A stretch of 64,000 nucleotides of DNA, from the NCBI RefSeq assembly GCF_029023785.1, contig NZ_CP118955.1, positions 1,176,501-1,240,500 on the forward strand, in the 5' to 3' direction. Shown piece after piece: positions 61,788-64,000 of the stretch; position 1 is the first letter of the stretch; each line of letters begins with the position of its first letter. The notes under the pieces were generated by a model. That model was not told where the DNA came from and searched no databases. It saw only the letters and a list, made by a program, of their open reading frames with translations. The stretch comes from Enterococcus faecium (lineage in GTDB: Bacteria; Bacillota; Bacilli; Lactobacillales; Enterococcaceae). A program made the position numbers and the translations under genes.

Positions 61788-63824
61788 ATGAAAAGAAGTG
61801 ACAAGCACGGCAAAAATCGAACAGGCGCTTATATTGCCGGCGCAGTGATCTTAATAGCAGCTGCGGGTGGCGGTTATTTTTACTACCAGCACTATCAAGA
61901 AACCCAAGCAGTAGAAGCTGGAGAAAAGACAGTTGAGCAATTTGTCCAAGCTTTGAACAAGGGAGATTATAACAAAGCTGCAGAAATGACATCAAAAAAG
62001 GCGGCAAATAAAAGTGCATTATCTGAAAAAGAGATCTTAGATAAATACCAGAATATATACGGTGCTGCTGATGTCAAAGGACTTCAGATATCGAATCTAA
62101 AAGTAGATAAAAAAGACGATTCTACTTACAGTTTTTCATATAAAGCAAAGATGAATACCTCATTAGGTGAATTGAAAGATCTTTCTTATAAAGGAACATT
62201 AGACAGAAATGATGGTCAAACCACGATCAACTGGCAACCCAACTTGGTTTTTCCAGAAATGGAAGGAAATGACAAAGTAAGCCTGACCACACAAGAAGCA
62301 GCAAGAGGGAATATTATAGATCGAAATGGTGAACCATTAGCAACAACAGGCAAACTAAAACAATTAGGAGTCGTTCCAAGTAAACTTGGAGATGGAGGCG
62401 AAAAAACAGCCAATATCAAAGCGATTGCTTCCTCCTTCGACTTAACAGAAGATGCTATCAATCAGGCGATTTCACAAAGCTGGGTACAACCCGATTACTT
62501 TGTCCCATTGAAAATCATTGATGGAGCAACGCCAGAACTTCCAGCTGGAGCTACCATTCAAGAAGTAGACGGCAGATATTATCCTTTGGGTGAAGCAGCT
62601 GCTCAGCTGATTGGTTACGTGGGAGATATCACAGCAGAAGATATTGATAAGAATCCAGAATTAAGCAGTAATGGAAAAATCGGTCGCTCAGGTTTGGAGA
62701 TGGCTTTTGATAAGGATCTTCGTGGGACAACAGGTGGGAAATTAAGCATTACAGATGCAGACGGTGTAGAGAAAAAAGTTCTGATCGAACATGAAGTTCA
62801 AAATGGCAAAGATATCAAATTGACAATCGATGCGAAGGCACAAAAAACAGCTTTTGACAGTCTAGGAGGAAAAGCTGGATCAACTGTTGCGACAACGCCA
62901 AAAACCGGTGATCTTCTTGCGCTTGCTAGCTCTCCAAGCTATGATCCAAACAAAATGACAAACGGGATCTCACAAGAAGATTACAAAGCTTATGAAGAAA
63001 ATCCTGAACAGCCATTCATCAGCCGATTTGCGACAGGTTATGCTCCTGGATCTACGTTTAAAATGATTACAGCAGCAATCGGTCTCGACAACGGCACTAT
63101 CGATCCAAATGAAGTGTTGACGATCAACGGGCTTAAATGGCAAAAAGACAGTTCTTGGGGATCTTATCAAGTAACGCGTGTCAGTGATGTATCACAAGTA
63201 GACTTAAAAACTGCTTTGATCTATTCCGATAATATATATATGGCACAAGAAACGTTGAAAATGGGTGAGAAAAAATTTCGTACAGGCTTAGATAAATTCA
63301 TTTTTGGTGAAGACCTTGATTTGCCAATTAGTATGAATCCAGCACAAATTTCTAATGAAGATAGCTTTAACTCAGATATCTTGCTAGCTGATACTGGATA
63401 TGGACAGGGCGAACTTCTAATTAATCCTATCCAGCAAGCAGCAATGTATTCTGTTTTTGCCAACAATGGCACACTTGTCTATCCTAAATTGATTGCAGAT
63501 AAAGAGACAAAAGATAAGAAGAATGTCATCGGCGAAACAGCAGTACAAACGATCGTGCCAGATCTGAGAGAAGTTGTGCAAGATGTAAATGGTACAGCAC
63601 ATTCTCTTTCTGCTTTAGGGATTCCGTTGGCAGCGAAAACTGGTACAGCGGAAATCAAAGAAAAACAGGATGAAAAGGGGAAAGAGAACAGTTTCTTGTT
63701 TGCTTTCAATCCTGATAACCAAGGTTATATGATGGTCAGCATGTTGGAAAATAAAGAAGATGATGATTCAGCAACCAAACGAGCATCGGAACTATTGCAA
63801 TACCTCAACCAAAATTATCAATAA
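61788..63824 (+). CDS. pbp5: Low-affinity penicillin-binding protein 5
   Basis: A 678-residue class B transpeptidase. N-terminal membrane anchor (about residues 15-35), MecA-type N-terminal domain, dimerisation domain, and transpeptidase domain with STFK (Ser422), SDN (480-482) and KTG (617-619). It gives intrinsic beta-lactam resistance in E. faecium. Residues linked to the resistant (R) form are A24, G27, Q34, E66, T68, D85, Q100, Q144, A172, I177, S216, A324, K496, T499, D525 and S667. Met485 and Glu629 remain as in the susceptible form, and there is no inserted Ser after 466. AAGGAGGAA start. Confidence 0.96.
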   Translation: MKRSDKHGKNRTGAYIAGAVILIAAAGGGYFYYQHYQETQAVEAGEKTVEQFVQALNKGDYNKAAEMTSKKAANKSALSEKEILDKYQNIYGAADVKGLQISNLKVDKKDDSTYSFSYKAKMNTSLGELKDLSYKGTLDRNDGQTTINWQPNLVFPEMEGNDKVSLTTQEAARGNIIDRNGEPLATTGKLKQLGVVPSKLGDGGEKTANIKAIASSFDLTEDAINQAISQSWVQPDYFVPLKIIDGATPELPAGATIQEVDGRYYPLGEAAAQLIGYVGDITAEDIDKNPELSSNGKIGRSGLEMAFDKDLRGTTGGKLSITDADGVEKKVLIEHEVQNGKDIKLTIDAKAQKTAFDSLGGKAGSTVATTPKTGDLLALASSPSYDPNKMTNGISQEDYKAYEENPEQPFISRFATGYAPGSTFKMITAAIGLDNGTIDPNEVLTINGLKWQKDSSWGSYQVTRVSDVSQVDLKTALIYSDNIYMAQETLKMGEKKFRTGLDKFIFGEDLDLPISMNPAQISNEDSFNSDILLADTGYGQGELLINPIQQAAMYSVFANNGTLVYPKLIADKETKDKKNVIGETAVQTIVPDLREVVQDVNGTAHSLSALGIPLAAKTGTAEIKEKQDEKGKENSFLFAFNPDNQGYMMVSMLENKEDDDSATKRASELLQYLNQNYQ

Positions 63825-63845
63825 AAAATTGCTTTTTAAGTACAG

Positions 63846-63886
63846 TAAAAGGACTGTGGCGTTATCGTCACAGTCCTTTTTTCAAA
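63846..63886 (+). terminator. Terminator of ftsW-psr-pbp5
   Basis: AAAAGGACTGTG/CACAGTCCTTTT stem followed by T-run. Confidence 0.92.
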
Positions 63887-64000
63887 TAAACGGTTTTCAC
63901 GATGTCTCTTTCACAACTTCTTTTTGATTTACTCACACTTCATAAACTTTTTTTGTAAAATATTTGAGAACAAGTGGAGAAATAAGTGTACTTAATAAAA
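63887..64000. other. Right-edge stretch
   Basis: AT-rich, no gene start or end visible before the window closes. Confidence 0.5.

Overview
The window is a low-GC Firmicute chromosome segment and almost certainly comes from Enterococcus faecium. The right end carries the ftsW-psr-pbp5 operon, whose PBP5 is 678 residues long with the active Ser at 422. Two Gls-type envelope stress loci encode proteins of 300 and 185 residues, matching Gls33 and Gls20 of E. faecium. No phage, insertion sequence, plasmid or CRISPR array was seen; the region is chromosomal core plus small accessory islands.

Layout. 1-8000: small stress and hypothetical genes (a cold-shock gene, an ArsR/DJ-1 pair with a broken epimerase, a VOC protein, a TraX-like protein, Hsp20, a lipoprotein, DUF378), with three members of a four-copy family of tiny membrane proteins. 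8130-14050: a glucitol (sorbitol) PTS operon whose regulator and EIIBC genes carry frameshifts. 14450-22110: prsA with a stop codon just after its natural start, a CPBP protease, debris of a secreted protein and of an Spx-like gene, a cysteine hydrolase, and two alpha/beta hydrolases, the first having a frameshifted LPKTG anchor. 22750-32260: an RpiR regulator divergent from a ten-gene mannose-family PTS operon with three oxidoreductases, mannonate dehydratase, a HAD phosphatase and an unrecognised membrane protein that looks like a degenerate M28 peptidase. 32400-36000: a second cold-shock gene, gene debris and small proteins. 36056: tRNA-CAT followed by palindromic repeats. 36500-49260: hydrolases, two GT8 glycosyltransferases, an Fe-S-type protein, CorA, a general-stress SDR and two parallel amaP-DUF2273-gls-glsB modules. 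49400-53040: Amt, a GadC-like antiporter and glutaminase. 53250-59010: an Mga-like regulator, a Dxs-like enzyme behind a MerR-type promoter, an ASCH protein, nanE and a flavin reductase. 59180-63890: an M-box (Mg2+) riboswitch leading into ftsW-psr-pbp5.

The points most worth a second look are the M-box upstream of the beta-lactam resistance operon together with a hairpin over the ftsW ribosome binding site; the degenerate M28-like membrane protein between PTS genes; a repeat family whose stem sequences change while the loop and ends stay constant; and a set of single-base indels, mostly in homopolymers, that either mark gene decay or are sequence errors.
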